From: Rhizobium sp. R635
GTDB lineage: Bacteria > Pseudomonadota > Alphaproteobacteria > Rhizobiales > Rhizobiaceae
Assembly: GCF_002211285.1 (NCBI RefSeq)
Contig: NZ_LOKX01000034.1
Location: 124,001 to 188,000 of the forward strand
Direction of reading: 5' to 3'
Length of the DNA: 64,000 nt
The position numbers were made by a program, and so were the translations under genes. Each line of letters opens with the position of its first letter. The stretch's first letter is position 1. The notes below the pieces were generated by a model. That model ran no database searches. It saw only the letters and a list, made by a program, of their open reading frames with translations, and was not told the origin of the DNA. This document shows positions 34,020 to 42,003 of the stretch, in pieces.

Positions 34020-34445
34020 TCATCCTTCGAAAGGAACGGAGATCTGCGAGCGGGTGACGAGACCCTTCATGCATTCGCCGGCGACCGGCCCGTCGCAGAC
34101 CGGCGTGTCGTTGATGAGGATGCGGGTCACGCTCTCGCATTTGACATTCGGCATGTCGAACTGGCGGACGCGCTTCTTGCCCTGCGGCAGATCGCGGAAG
34201 TCGAGGACGGTGATGCGGTCGACGGCATTCTTGTCGTTGAAGAAGGCAAGCTCGAAGGAAACCTTGTTGATGGCGGCGGGCAGCTTGTTGAGCGCCACGA
34301 AAGTCATCATGCAGCCCTTCTGCGAGGGCGCCAGCGCGTTGAGTTCGACATCGAGGGAGGCTGCGGGCGCCGCCTCCTGCGCCTGGGCTACGCGTGCAGC
34401 CGTCATCACCAAGCCGGCCGCAACGGCCGCAAACCTACCCGTCAT
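34020..34445 (-). CDS. Exported protein of unknown function upstream of tonB
   Basis: This 141-residue protein has a signal peptide (MTGRFAAVAAGLVMTAARVAQAQ). The mature domain contains four cysteines (KGCMMTF, VKCESV, PVCDG, GECMKG), probably disulfide-bonded. GGAG lies 6 bases before the ATG at 34445; another ATG is directly upstream. It is 57 bp before tonB on the same strand and divergent from hmuP, so a part in TonB-dependent uptake is likely but unproven. Confidence 0.75.
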   Translation of the reverse strand: MTGRFAAVAAGLVMTAARVAQAQEAAPAASLDVELNALAPSQKGCMMTFVALNKLPAAINKVSFELAFFNDKNAVDRITVLDFRDLPQGKKRVRQFDMPNVKCESVTRILINDTPVCDGPVAGECMKGLVTRSQISVPFEG

Positions 34446-34506
34446 CATCTTCTCCGCATTGTCGCGAGCCGTCGGCGGACGGCTTCGTATCAGCAATCTC
34501 AAAAAC

Positions 34507-34521
34507 TTGACTGCGTTAGTC
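34507..34521. promoter_or_regulatory. Possible iron-regulatory dyad between hmuP and the tonB operon
   Basis: A TTGACT -35-like element (34507-34512) leads into GACT-N5-AGTC (34509-34521) and a TGA-N9-TCT near-match to the IRO box. One base differs from TGA-N9-TCA. Confidence 0.3.
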
Positions 34522-34544
34522 TTCTATTGCGTCTTTAAAAAACT

Positions 34545-34805
34545 ATGAGTAAGAAAGTCAAGTTAATTGTAAACGCAGCCGGAGACCTTCTGATCCCCGG
34601 CCTCACGGAATTGCCAGCCGAAATGATGGTTGAAAAGCCAGACACTTTTAAGCATGCGCCGCTGCCCTCCGAGCCGGCGGCGCAGCACCGGATCGTCGAA
34701 AGCGCGGATCTTTTCCGCGGCACGAACGAGATCATGATCAGACACGACGGGCTGGTTTACCGCCTGAAGATCACCCGCCAGGGCAAACTCATTCTCAATA
34801 AATAG
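34545..34805 (+). CDS. hmuP: Haemin uptake protein HmuP/HemP
   Basis: This small protein of 86 residues has the HemP C-terminal signature SADLFRGTNEIMIRHDGL then YRLKITRQGKLILNK. In Bradyrhizobium HmuP activates haem-receptor transcription. The ATG at 34545 lacks a Shine-Dalgarno sequence; ATGs at 34623/34626 would give about 60 residues, nearer to common family length, so the start is uncertain. It begins the hmuPSTUV operon. Confidence 0.85.
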   Translation: MSKKVKLIVNAAGDLLIPGLTELPAEMMVEKPDTFKHAPLPSEPAAQHRIVESADLFRGTNEIMIRHDGLVYRLKITRQGKLILNK

Positions 34806-34825
34806 GGCCAATAAGTAGGTAAGAC

Positions 34826-35875
34826 ATGACCGAGCAGAAAAGACCGGCGCCAGCAGAAATCCGCGCGTTTCGGGCCGAAAATCCGAAGATGCGCGAGCGC
34901 GATATCGCCGCCCAGCTGAAGATTTCCGAAGCAGCCCTCGTCGCGGCCGAGACCGGCATCAGCGTCATCCGCATCGACGGCAGCGCCGCGAAACTTCTCG
35001 AGCGCGTGGAACGCCTCGGCGAGGTGATGGCGCTGTCGCGCAATGAAAGCGCCGTGCACGAAAAGATCGGCATCTTCGAAAACATCAAATCAGGCGTGCA
35101 GAGCGCGATCGTTCTCGGCGAGAATATCGACCTGCGCATCTTCCCGAGCCGCTGGCAGCATGGCTTCGCCGTCTCCAAGAAGGATGGCGACCAGGAGCGC
35201 CTCAGCCTGCAATATTTCGACAAGGCAGGCAACGCGGTGCACAAGATTCACCTGCGCCCAAACTCTGATATCGAGGCCTATCACGCGATCGTCGCCGAGC
35301 TGAAGCTCGAAGACCAGTCGCAGGAATTCGTCGAGGCCGAGGTCTCGAATACAGCCGATGAAGCCGCCGATGTCAGCCGCGACGAACTGCGCGACAACTG
35401 GAGCAAGCTCACCGATACCCACGAATTCTTCGGCATGCTGAAGCGCCTGAAGATCGGCCGCCAGGCGGCCATCCGCACAGTCGGCGACGACTATGCCTGG
35501 AAGCTCGACGGCACCGCGACGGCCGAGATGATGCATGCCTCGGTCAAATCGGGCCTGCCGATCATGTGCTTCGTCGCCAATGACGGCATCGTCCAGATCC
35601 ATTCCGGGCCGATCTTCAACGTGCAGTCGATGGGACCGTGGATCAACATCATGGACCCGACCTTCCACCTGCATCTGCGCCAGGATCACATCGCCGAGAC
35701 CTGGGCCGTGCGCAAGCCGACCAAGGACGGCCACGTCACCTCGCTGGAAGCTTACAATGCCGAAGGCGAGATGATCATCCAGTTCTTCGGCAAGCGGAAG
35801 GAAGGCTCCGACGAGCGCGCCGAATGGCGCGAGATCATGGAAAACCTGCCGCGGGCAACAAGTGCCGCCGCATAA
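34826..35875 (+). CDS. hmuS: Haemin-handling protein HmuS
   Basis: This cytoplasmic protein receives imported haem and helps degrade it. It has 349 residues with two related halves of the HemS/ChuX fold, beginning IRAFRAENPKMRERDIAAQL. The candidate haem-ligand region of the second half includes MGPWINIMDPTFHLHLRQDHI. It lies 20 bp after hmuP and 11 bp before hmuT. Confidence 0.93.
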   Translation: MTEQKRPAPAEIRAFRAENPKMRERDIAAQLKISEAALVAAETGISVIRIDGSAAKLLERVERLGEVMALSRNESAVHEKIGIFENIKSGVQSAIVLGENIDLRIFPSRWQHGFAVSKKDGDQERLSLQYFDKAGNAVHKIHLRPNSDIEAYHAIVAELKLEDQSQEFVEAEVSNTADEAADVSRDELRDNWSKLTDTHEFFGMLKRLKIGRQAAIRTVGDDYAWKLDGTATAEMMHASVKSGLPIMCFVANDGIVQIHSGPIFNVQSMGPWINIMDPTFHLHLRQDHIAETWAVRKPTKDGHVTSLEAYNAEGEMIIQFFGKRKEGSDERAEWREIMENLPRATSAAA

Positions 35876-35886
35876 GGATCACAGCG

Positions 35887-36816
35887 ATGACGATGCGTAA
35901 CAACCTGCGCCGGGTCCGCCTTTGGGAACTGGCCCTGACGGCAGCCGTCATGGCGCTGCCGCTGATCCCGACTGCGCCGGCCGGCAAAAGCTTTGCCTTC
36001 GCTAGCGCCGCCCATGCCGAGGAGAAGAAGCTCGACACCTCGCGCCTGGTTTCGGTCGGCGGTGACGTTACCGAGATCATCTATGCGCTCGGCGAGGAAA
36101 GCCGGCTGATCGCCCGCGACACCACGAGCCTTTATCCGGAGGCGGCGCTGAAGCTGCCGAACGTCGGATACATGCGCGCGCTCTCGCCGGAAGGCATTCT
36201 TGCCATGAACCCGACGGCGATCATCGCCGTCGAAGGGTCCGGCCCGCCGGAAGCGCTTGCCGTGCTGAAGAACGCCAGCGTGCCTTTCGAGACCGTGCCG
36301 AACACCTTCACCCGCGACGGCATCATCGCCAAGATCGACCGCGTCGGCACGCTGCTCGGCGTGCCGGACAAGGCGAAGGCGCTCGAAGAAAAGGTCGCAG
36401 CCGATCTCGACGCGGCGATCGCCGATGCCGAGAAGCGCCCGGAGGCCGAACGCAAGCGCGTTCTCTTCATCCTCAGCGCCCAGAACGGCCGGATCATGGC
36501 ATCGGGCACCGGCACGGCGGCCGACGGCGTGATCAAGCTTGCCGGCGCCGTCAACGCAGTCGGCGTATTTCCGGGCTATAAGCCGCTGACGGATGAGGCG
36601 ATCATCGAAGCCAAGCCCGACATCATCCTGATGATGAACCGCGGCGATGGCGCCGGCACCAAGAACGAGGATCTGCTGGCGCAGCCGGCAATCGCGCTGA
36701 CGCCGGCCGGCGAGAAGAAAGCGATCATCCGCATGGACGGCGTCTACCTGCTCGGCTTCGGCCCGCGCACGGCAGCCGCGGTGCGTGATCTCAACGCGGC
36801 GATCTACGGGGGCTGA
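35887..36816 (+). CDS. hmuT: Haemin ABC transporter, periplasmic binding protein
   Basis: The 309-residue protein has a long signal peptide (cleavage near SAAHAEE). It has the cluster A-III binding-protein pattern: RLVSVGGDVTEIIYALG and NVGYMRALSPEGILAMNPT, where the Tyr is a likely haem ligand. AAGGA precedes the ATG. It delivers haem to HmuUV. Confidence 0.93.
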   Translation: MTMRNNLRRVRLWELALTAAVMALPLIPTAPAGKSFAFASAAHAEEKKLDTSRLVSVGGDVTEIIYALGEESRLIARDTTSLYPEAALKLPNVGYMRALSPEGILAMNPTAIIAVEGSGPPEALAVLKNASVPFETVPNTFTRDGIIAKIDRVGTLLGVPDKAKALEEKVAADLDAAIADAEKRPEAERKRVLFILSAQNGRIMASGTGTAADGVIKLAGAVNAVGVFPGYKPLTDEAIIEAKPDIILMMNRGDGAGTKNEDLLAQPAIALTPAGEKKAIIRMDGVYLLGFGPRTAAAVRDLNAAIYGG

Positions 36817-36818
36817 TC

Positions 36819-37931
36819 ATGGCCCTGCCGCAAGCCATGACGGAGCAAAGGCGACCATTCCGGGTGGCTAAGATGCGTGAAATCAGGCGGGCAGGAGACA
36901 GGACGCGGCTCGCCCTGCTGGCGATCGCCCTGCTTGCCGCCGGCTCCATTTTCGCGATGCTGTTTTCGGTGACGACGGGCGCCTCGGATGCCTCGATCCT
37001 CGACGTCATCGCCAATATGGCCGGCTCCGAGACCGCGCTCAGCACCCGCGACCGGATCATCATCTTCGATATCCGCCTGCCCCGCGCGATCCTCGGTTTC
37101 CTGATCGGCGCCTCGCTTGCCGTTTCCGGCACGGTGATGCAGGGCCTGTTCCGCAATCCGCTGGCCGATCCCGGCCTCGTCGGCGTCTCCTCCGGCGCAA
37201 GCTTCGGCGCGGTCGCCATGATCGTGCTCGGCGGCGGTCTCGCAGCACCCCTCCAGGCATTTTTCGGCATCTATGCCCTGCCGGCGGCCGCCTTCGGCGG
37301 CGGTCTCGCCACGACGCTGCTGCTCTACCGGATCGCGACGCGGCATGGCCAAACCTCGGTGGCGACGATGCTGCTTGCCGGCATCGCGCTCGGCGCGCTG
37401 GCGCTGGCGCTGACCGGCCTCTTGATCTACATGGCGAACGACCAGCAGCTGCGCGACCTGACCTTCTGGAGCATGGGCTCGCTTGCCGGCGCCACATGGA
37501 CGAAGATCGCCGCCGCCAGCCCGATCATCCTCCTGTCCTTCACCGCCCTGCCCTTCATGGCGCGCGGCCTCAATGCCATCACGCTCGGCGAAGCGGCTGC
37601 CTTTCATATGGGCGTGCCGGTGCAGCGGCTGAAGAATGTCGCGATAACAGGCGTCGCGGCTGCGACCGGCGCTTCCGTCGCCGTCAGCGGCGGCATCGGC
37701 TTCGTCGGCATCGTCGTGCCGCACATCCTGCGCATGGCGATCGGCCCGGACCATCGTTTCCTACTGCCGGCCGCAGCCCTTCTCGGCGGCTCACTGCTGA
37801 TCTTCGCCGACGTGCTCGCCCGCACCCTGGTTGCCCCAGCCGAGCTGCCGATCGGCATCATCACCGCGGCGGTCGGCGGGCCGTTCTTCCTGTGGATCCT
37901 GCTGAAGCAGCGTTCGCGCCTTGCCCTCTGA
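36819..37931 (+). CDS. hmuU: Haemin ABC transporter permease (FecCD family)
   Basis: This inner-membrane permease has 370 residues and about nine to ten spans. The FecCD motif RLPRAILGFLIGASLAVSG and the ATPase-contact region near GGIGFVGIVVPHILRM are present. GGGGG before the ATG supports the start two bases after hmuT. It pairs with HmuV. Confidence 0.93.
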   Translation: MALPQAMTEQRRPFRVAKMREIRRAGDRTRLALLAIALLAAGSIFAMLFSVTTGASDASILDVIANMAGSETALSTRDRIIIFDIRLPRAILGFLIGASLAVSGTVMQGLFRNPLADPGLVGVSSGASFGAVAMIVLGGGLAAPLQAFFGIYALPAAAFGGGLATTLLLYRIATRHGQTSVATMLLAGIALGALALALTGLLIYMANDQQLRDLTFWSMGSLAGATWTKIAAASPIILLSFTALPFMARGLNAITLGEAAAFHMGVPVQRLKNVAITGVAAATGASVAVSGGIGFVGIVVPHILRMAIGPDHRFLLPAAALLGGSLLIFADVLARTLVAPAELPIGIITAAVGGPFFLWILLKQRSRLAL

Positions 37932-37952
37932 GCAACCTTGTGAGTGACTGAG

Positions 37953-38747
37953 ATGATCGAAGTGTCCGGCCTCTCCGTGCGCCTTTCCGGCAAATCGATC
38001 ATCAGTGACGTCGCTTTCACCGCAAGGGCCGGAGAGCTGACGGCGATTGCGGGGCCGAACGGCTCCGGCAAGACGACGACGATGAAGGCGATATCGGGCG
38101 AGCTCGCCTATGACGGCTCGGTGCGCATCGGCGGCGGCGAGGTAAAGGCACTGAAACCCTGGCTGCTTGCCGCCATTCGCGGCGTGCTGCCGCAGGCAAG
38201 CACCATCTCCTTTCCCTTCACCGTGCGCGAGATCGTCCGCATGGGCCTGACCTCGGGCCTGAACCTGCATCCCGACAAGGCCGATGAGACCGCGGCCGCC
38301 GCTCTCGCCTCGGTCGATCTCGTCGGCTTCGAAGGCCGTTTCTACCAGGAACTCTCCGGCGGCGAGCAGCAGCGCGTGCAGCTGGCCCGCGTGCTCTGCC
38401 AGATCTCCGAACCCGTCGTCGACGGCAAGCCCTGCTGGCTGCTGCTCGACGAGCCCGTCTCGAGCCTCGATATCAGCCACCAGCTGACCATCATGACGCT
38501 CGCCCGCAATTTCTGCGAACGCGGCGGCGGCGTCATCGCCGTCATGCACGACCTCAACCTGACGGCGCTCTTTGCCGACCGCATCGTGCTGATGAAATCC
38601 GGCCGGCTCGCCGCCGCCGGCAACGTTCGTGACGTCCTGACCGACGAGACCATGCTCTCGGTCTTCGGTTGCGCACTGCGCATCAACCAGACGCCGGCCG
38701 ACGGCACGCCCTTCGTGCTCGCCCACAGCGCTCTTTCCCGGCCCTGA
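37953..38747 (+). CDS. hmuV: Haemin ABC transporter ATPase
   Basis: This ATPase (264 residues) energises haem import. It has Walker A GPNGSGKTT, signature LSGGEQQR, Walker B LLLDEPVSSLD and switch His in VMHDLN. The ATG at 37953 is used; an in-frame GTG three codons upstream is the alternative. Last gene of hmuPSTUV. Confidence 0.93.
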   Translation: MIEVSGLSVRLSGKSIISDVAFTARAGELTAIAGPNGSGKTTTMKAISGELAYDGSVRIGGGEVKALKPWLLAAIRGVLPQASTISFPFTVREIVRMGLTSGLNLHPDKADETAAAALASVDLVGFEGRFYQELSGGEQQRVQLARVLCQISEPVVDGKPCWLLLDEPVSSLDISHQLTIMTLARNFCERGGGVIAVMHDLNLTALFADRIVLMKSGRLAAAGNVRDVLTDETMLSVFGCALRINQTPADGTPFVLAHSALSRP

Positions 38748-38760
38748 CCGCCGCCCAAGC

Positions 38761-38786
38761 GGAACTTTTTACTCGCTCAACACGTT
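38761..38786 (+). promoter_or_regulatory. EcfG-type promoter before the DUF883 gene
   Basis: GGAAC (38761-38765), 17 bases, CGTT (38783-38786). Exact match to the general stress response consensus, 112 bp before the gene. Confidence 0.72.
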
Positions 38787-38897
38787 GTCGCCAGTGATTT
38801 GGGTCAATGCCGGGCGGTCTTATCTATGCAACCAACGGTCATGACCCCTGGAGCACAAGAGGCGGGCTTGCGCGCGCCCCAGCCAATGGAGACAACC

Positions 38898-39242
38898 ATG
38901 ACCTATTCCATCTTCCAGTCGAGCCGCAGCCGCCGCAACGGCACCTTCCACAATTTCGAAGCCGGCATCGAGGAACAGATCGAAGCGCTGCGCGGCGAGC
39001 TCGCCGAACTCTCGCGCCTCGTCGCCAAGAACTCGCGCCACCAGGGCGATAAGATCCGCAGCCAGGCAAGCGCCGGCTACGAGGAACTGCTCGGCCGCAG
39101 TGAGGAGCTGTTGCGCGAATTGCAGCACGGCTATGAGCGCGGCGCGACCGAAATGCGCGAGACCGTGCGCAAGCATCCCTTGGCGACGATCGGCGCCGCA
39201 GCCGCCGTCGGCCTGGCCATCGCCTTCCTCGCCCGCCGCTGA
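38898..39242 (+). CDS. DUF883/ElaB/YqjD-like stress membrane protein
   Basis: This 114-residue protein has a polar, heptad-rich helical middle (EEQIEALRGELAELSRLVAKNS to LLRELQHGYERGA) and one C-terminal membrane span ending AVGLAIAFLARR, the classic DUF883 tail. E. coli relatives are stationary-phase, ribosome-associated membrane proteins. GGAG lies 6 bases before the ATG at 38898. Followed by a YqjE-like gene and preceded by an EcfG promoter. Confidence 0.83.
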   Translation: MTYSIFQSSRSRRNGTFHNFEAGIEEQIEALRGELAELSRLVAKNSRHQGDKIRSQASAGYEELLGRSEELLRELQHGYERGATEMRETVRKHPLATIGAAAAVGLAIAFLARR

Positions 39243-39251
39243 GGAAACGCG

Positions 39252-39656
39252 ATGCTCTTTTCGATCATCAGCCTGCTGACAGGGGCAAGCGTGCACCGAA
39301 CCGTTGCGCGCGCCAAGCGCAACGGCATCTTCATCGCGCTCGCCCTGCTCTTCCTCCTCACCGCCTATGCGCTCGCCGTCACCGCTGGCGCCATCTGGCT
39401 CGCCGGCATTTACGGCCCGGTCGGCGCCGCCCTCTTCCTCGCCGCCTGCGCGCTGCTGCTCGGCATCATCGTGCTGGTGGTGATGGCAGTCATCAACGCC
39501 CGGGAGGCGCGCCGCGTCCGCGAACGCCGCGCGGCACTGGAATCCCTGGCAACCGTCGGCCTCGGCCTCATCCGCGCCCAACCGCTGCTGACTGCCGGCG
39601 TTCTAGCCGCAATCGTCGCGGCCAATCTGGTGGGGTCTAAGCGCGAGGAGGATTGA
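39252..39656 (+). CDS. YqjE-like (phage holin superfamily III-type) membrane protein
   Basis: This 134-residue protein has two adjacent central spans (GIFIALALLFLLTAYALAV and VGAALFLAACALLLGIIVLVV), then a basic loop and a third weaker span. Pairing after a DUF883 gene mirrors E. coli yqjD-yqjE. It lies nine bases downstream with GAGG before the ATG, so it shares the EcfG promoter. The holin label reflects topology, not phage origin. Confidence 0.72.
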   Translation: MLFSIISLLTGASVHRTVARAKRNGIFIALALLFLLTAYALAVTAGAIWLAGIYGPVGAALFLAACALLLGIIVLVVMAVINAREARRVRERRAALESLATVGLGLIRAQPLLTAGVLAAIVAANLVGSKREED

Positions 39657-39996
39657 AGGGCACGACCTCTCCTCGTGCTTGCACGGAATGAGAAGCCGTG
39701 AGTTCGTACCAGCGGAAAGTGGGGGCATGACGTCGACTCCACCCTCCCTCATTCCTGTGCTCGTCACAGGAATCCAGCCACGGCGCGTCTGCGCCGTGAA
39801 TGAAAATGCTTTCAAAGGAAAAGTCTATCGCGCCCAAGGACTTGGGCGCACTGGATTCCTGTGACAGGCACAGGAATGAGGGAGGAGAGGTAGTGCCTCG
39901 AATAACGACCGCCGTACAGCGTCGTCCCCGTGCAATGAAGAAAAAGCCGGCGCGCGCCAAGAGGCAGCCGGCTTCTCTTACAAGCAAAATCGCTTC
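39657..39996. repeat. Intergenic region with a large inverted repeat
   Basis: Two 33-base arms (39745-39777 and 39851-39883) are inverted copies with two mismatches; each contains ATTCCTGTG. The 73-bp centre holds no convincing gene. Open frames across the region follow the repeat and are not supported. The rest of this 340-bp gap between convergent transcription units shows no feature. Confidence 0.7.
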
Positions 39997-40554
39997 TCAG
40001 AACGCAAAAGCCTTCGACGTCAGCGGCGCTGACGTCGCATCCGGGCCGAAATCGGCCTCACCTGAAATCTGCAGCAATTCCTGCAGCCTTTGCCGGGCGC
40101 GGTTCACACGGCTCTTGATGGTGCCGACGGCGCAGCCGCAGATTTCGGCGGCTTCCTCGTAGGAGAAGCCCGAGGCGCCGACGAGGATGATCGCCTCGCG
40201 CTGGTCCGGCGGCAGCTGGTCGAGCGCCTTCTTGAAGTCCTGCAGGTCGAGCGCACCATATTGCGAGGGGTGCATCGCCATCGATTCCGTGAACAGCCCG
40301 TCGCTGTCCTGCACCTCGCGGCCGCTCTTGCGCATCTGGCTGTAGAGTTCGTTGCGCAGGATGGTGAAGAGCCAGGCCTTCATATTGGTGCCCATCTCGA
40401 AATGATCCTGCTTGGCCCAGGCCTTCATGATGGTGTCCTGGACAAGATCGTCGGCACGATCGTGCCGCCCGATCAGCGAAATGGCGAAAGCGCGAAGGCT
40501 AGGGAGGGCCGCCAGCAATTCCCGCTTGAAGCTGGGTTGCAGTTTTTCTTCCAT
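39997..40554 (-). CDS. ecfG: General stress response sigma factor EcfG
   Basis: This ECF sigma factor (185 residues) directs the alphaproteobacterial general stress response. Region 2 (GRHDRADDLVQDTIMKAWAK) and region 4 (LPPDQREAIILVGASGFSYEEAAEI) are present, with the short spacer typical of EcfG. It lies 10 bp downstream of nepR in the same operon. EcfG recognises GGAAC-N16/17-CGTT, and such sites occur at four places in this window. It is sequestered by NepR until PhyR is phosphorylated. Confidence 0.92.
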   Translation of the reverse strand: MEEKLQPSFKRELLAALPSLRAFAISLIGRHDRADDLVQDTIMKAWAKQDHFEMGTNMKAWLFTILRNELYSQMRKSGREVQDSDGLFTESMAMHPSQYGALDLQDFKKALDQLPPDQREAIILVGASGFSYEEAAEICGCAVGTIKSRVNRARQRLQELLQISGEADFGPDATSAPLTSKAFAF

Positions 40555-40564
40555 GCGGGCGATC

Positions 40565-40774
40565 CTATTCGGCCATCTTGGCAGAAGCCATCATTTCGGC
40601 ATGGTCGAGCTTTTCGAGAAGATCGAGAAAACGATCGGGGATCGCCTCATCCTGCGCGGCGGCATAGAGCGACCGCAGCTTGACGCCGATCTGGTTGTTC
40701 GGGTCCAGGATATCGCTTGCCCGCAGCTCCAGCTTCCGCTGATCCGCTGCTTCTTTATTGCGTGTCGTCATCAA
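40565..40774 (-). CDS. nepR: Anti-sigma factor NepR
   Basis: This 69-residue protein binds EcfG. The NepR helix pattern IGVKLRSLYAAAQDEAIPDRFLDLLEKLD is intact. It is transcribed with ecfG and divergent from phyR. Two ATGs lie in tandem at the start. Confidence 0.92.
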   Translation of the reverse strand: MMTTRNKEAADQRKLELRASDILDPNNQIGVKLRSLYAAAQDEAIPDRFLDLLEKLDHAEMMASAKMAE

Positions 40775-40932
40775 CTCGTCTTCTCACCGTTGTCTGTTGC
40801 AGGGCGCGCATGGAATAATCATGTCTCCAGCCACCGCCAATGCCATCGATACTGAGTATATTACTATCAATCTCGCCGGCATCTACCGCTGCATGGGTCA
40901 AAATGCTACGCTCTTTCTATGTCGGCTGGGAT

Positions 40933-40957
40933 AATGCGGCGCGACAAAAAAAGTTCC
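40933..40957 (-). promoter_or_regulatory. Near-consensus EcfG promoter for nepR-ecfG
   Basis: On the minus strand GGAAC (40957-40953), 16 bases, CATT (40936-40933). One base off CGTT; it lies back to back with the phyR site. Confidence 0.5.
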
Positions 40958-40966
40958 TGCCGTTCC

Positions 40967-40991
40967 GGAACTTTTTTATCAAGGCGGCGTT
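40967..40991 (+). promoter_or_regulatory. EcfG-type promoter of phyR
   Basis: GGAAC (40967-40971), 16 bases, CGTT (40988-40991), 46 bp before phyR. GGAAC is part of the palindrome GTTCCGGAAC shared with the opposite strand. Confidence 0.75.
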
Positions 40992-41036
40992 AACCGCTCA
41001 TTGAAGCCAAGACCGGCCTGCATACGGGAGCCCTTT

Positions 41037-41831
41037 ATGACACTTTCTACTCGAATTGCGCCGCACCTTCCTTATCTGCGTCGCTATTCCCGCGCCCTGA
41101 CCGGAACGCAAACCTCAGGCGACGCTTATGTCGCCGCCGTTCTTGAAGCCATCATCGCCGATCTGTCGATTTTCCCGGATACGGCGAATGACCGGGTCGC
41201 ACTCTACAAACTGTTTACGCAACTGTTTGGTTCCACCGCTATCCAGATTCCAGAGCCGACTTCGCCCTATGCCTGGGAGCAGCGCGCCACGCTCAACCTT
41301 TCCAAGGTATCGGCGGGCGCCCGCCAGGCCTTCCTCCTCGCCGCCGTGGAGAATTTCCGCATCGCCGAAATCTCGGAAATCCTGGAACTCGACGAACAGG
41401 ACGTCATGCGCCTGCTCGACAAGGCCTCGCAGGAAATTTCACGCCAGGTCGCAACCGATATCATGATCATCGAAGACGAACCGCTGATCGCCATGGATAT
41501 CGAGCAGATGGTGGAAAGCCTCGGCCACCGCGTCACCGGCATCGCCCGCACCCATGCCGAGGCCGTTGCGCTCTACAACAAGACCAAGCCGAGCATGGTG
41601 CTGGCCGATATCCAGCTTGCCGACGGCAGCTCCGGCATCGACGCCGTCAACGACATTCTCAAGACGTCGAGCGTGCCGGTGATCTTCATCACGGCTTTCC
41701 CGGAACGGCTTCTGACCGGCGAGCGCCCCGAACCCACTTTCCTTGTCACCAAGCCCTTCAACCCCGACATGGTCAAGGCACTGATCAGTCAGGCTCTTTT
41801 CTTCAATGAATCGACCAAAGTAGCCGCCTGA
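41037..41831 (+). CDS. phyR: Anti-anti-sigma response regulator PhyR
   Basis: This 264-residue protein has an N-terminal EcfG-like sigma domain and a C-terminal receiver with the phosphorylated Asp in MVLADIQLADG (about residue 191) and a conserved Lys in LVTKPF. When phosphorylated it binds NepR and frees EcfG. GGGAG lies 6 bases before the ATG. A downstream HWE kinase is the likely partner. Confidence 0.94.
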   Translation: MTLSTRIAPHLPYLRRYSRALTGTQTSGDAYVAAVLEAIIADLSIFPDTANDRVALYKLFTQLFGSTAIQIPEPTSPYAWEQRATLNLSKVSAGARQAFLLAAVENFRIAEISEILELDEQDVMRLLDKASQEISRQVATDIMIIEDEPLIAMDIEQMVESLGHRVTGIARTHAEAVALYNKTKPSMVLADIQLADGSSGIDAVNDILKTSSVPVIFITAFPERLLTGERPEPTFLVTKPFNPDMVKALISQALFFNESTKVAA

Positions 41832-41850
41832 ACGCAATTTTCCGGCCTTC

Positions 41851-41876
41851 GGAACCAAATCGCCAGGACAGGCGTT
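41851..41876 (+). promoter_or_regulatory. EcfG-type promoter of the HWE kinase gene
   Basis: GGAAC (41851-41855), 17 bases, CGTT (41873-41876). Exact consensus in the phyR-kinase gap. Confidence 0.72.
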
Positions 41877-42003
41877 CCGGTGCAGCCGGGACGCTCCGGC
41901 GGCTTTAACGGTTTTTGCAGCGCTTTGTTCTAGATTTGGCAGACGGTTTCTGGAATGGCGCTCCCTTCAGCGGCGTTCGAGATGTCACAGGAAAGGCGGC
42001 CGA

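Noticed and set aside
39252..39656. Prophage remnant suggested by the holin-type topology
   Set aside because: The neighbour is a DUF883 gene and no phage gene is near; the YqjE-like chromosomal pair explains it better.
39679..39864. Open frames across 39679-39987
   Set aside because: They follow an inverted repeat and are present on both strands, as expected for repeat DNA.
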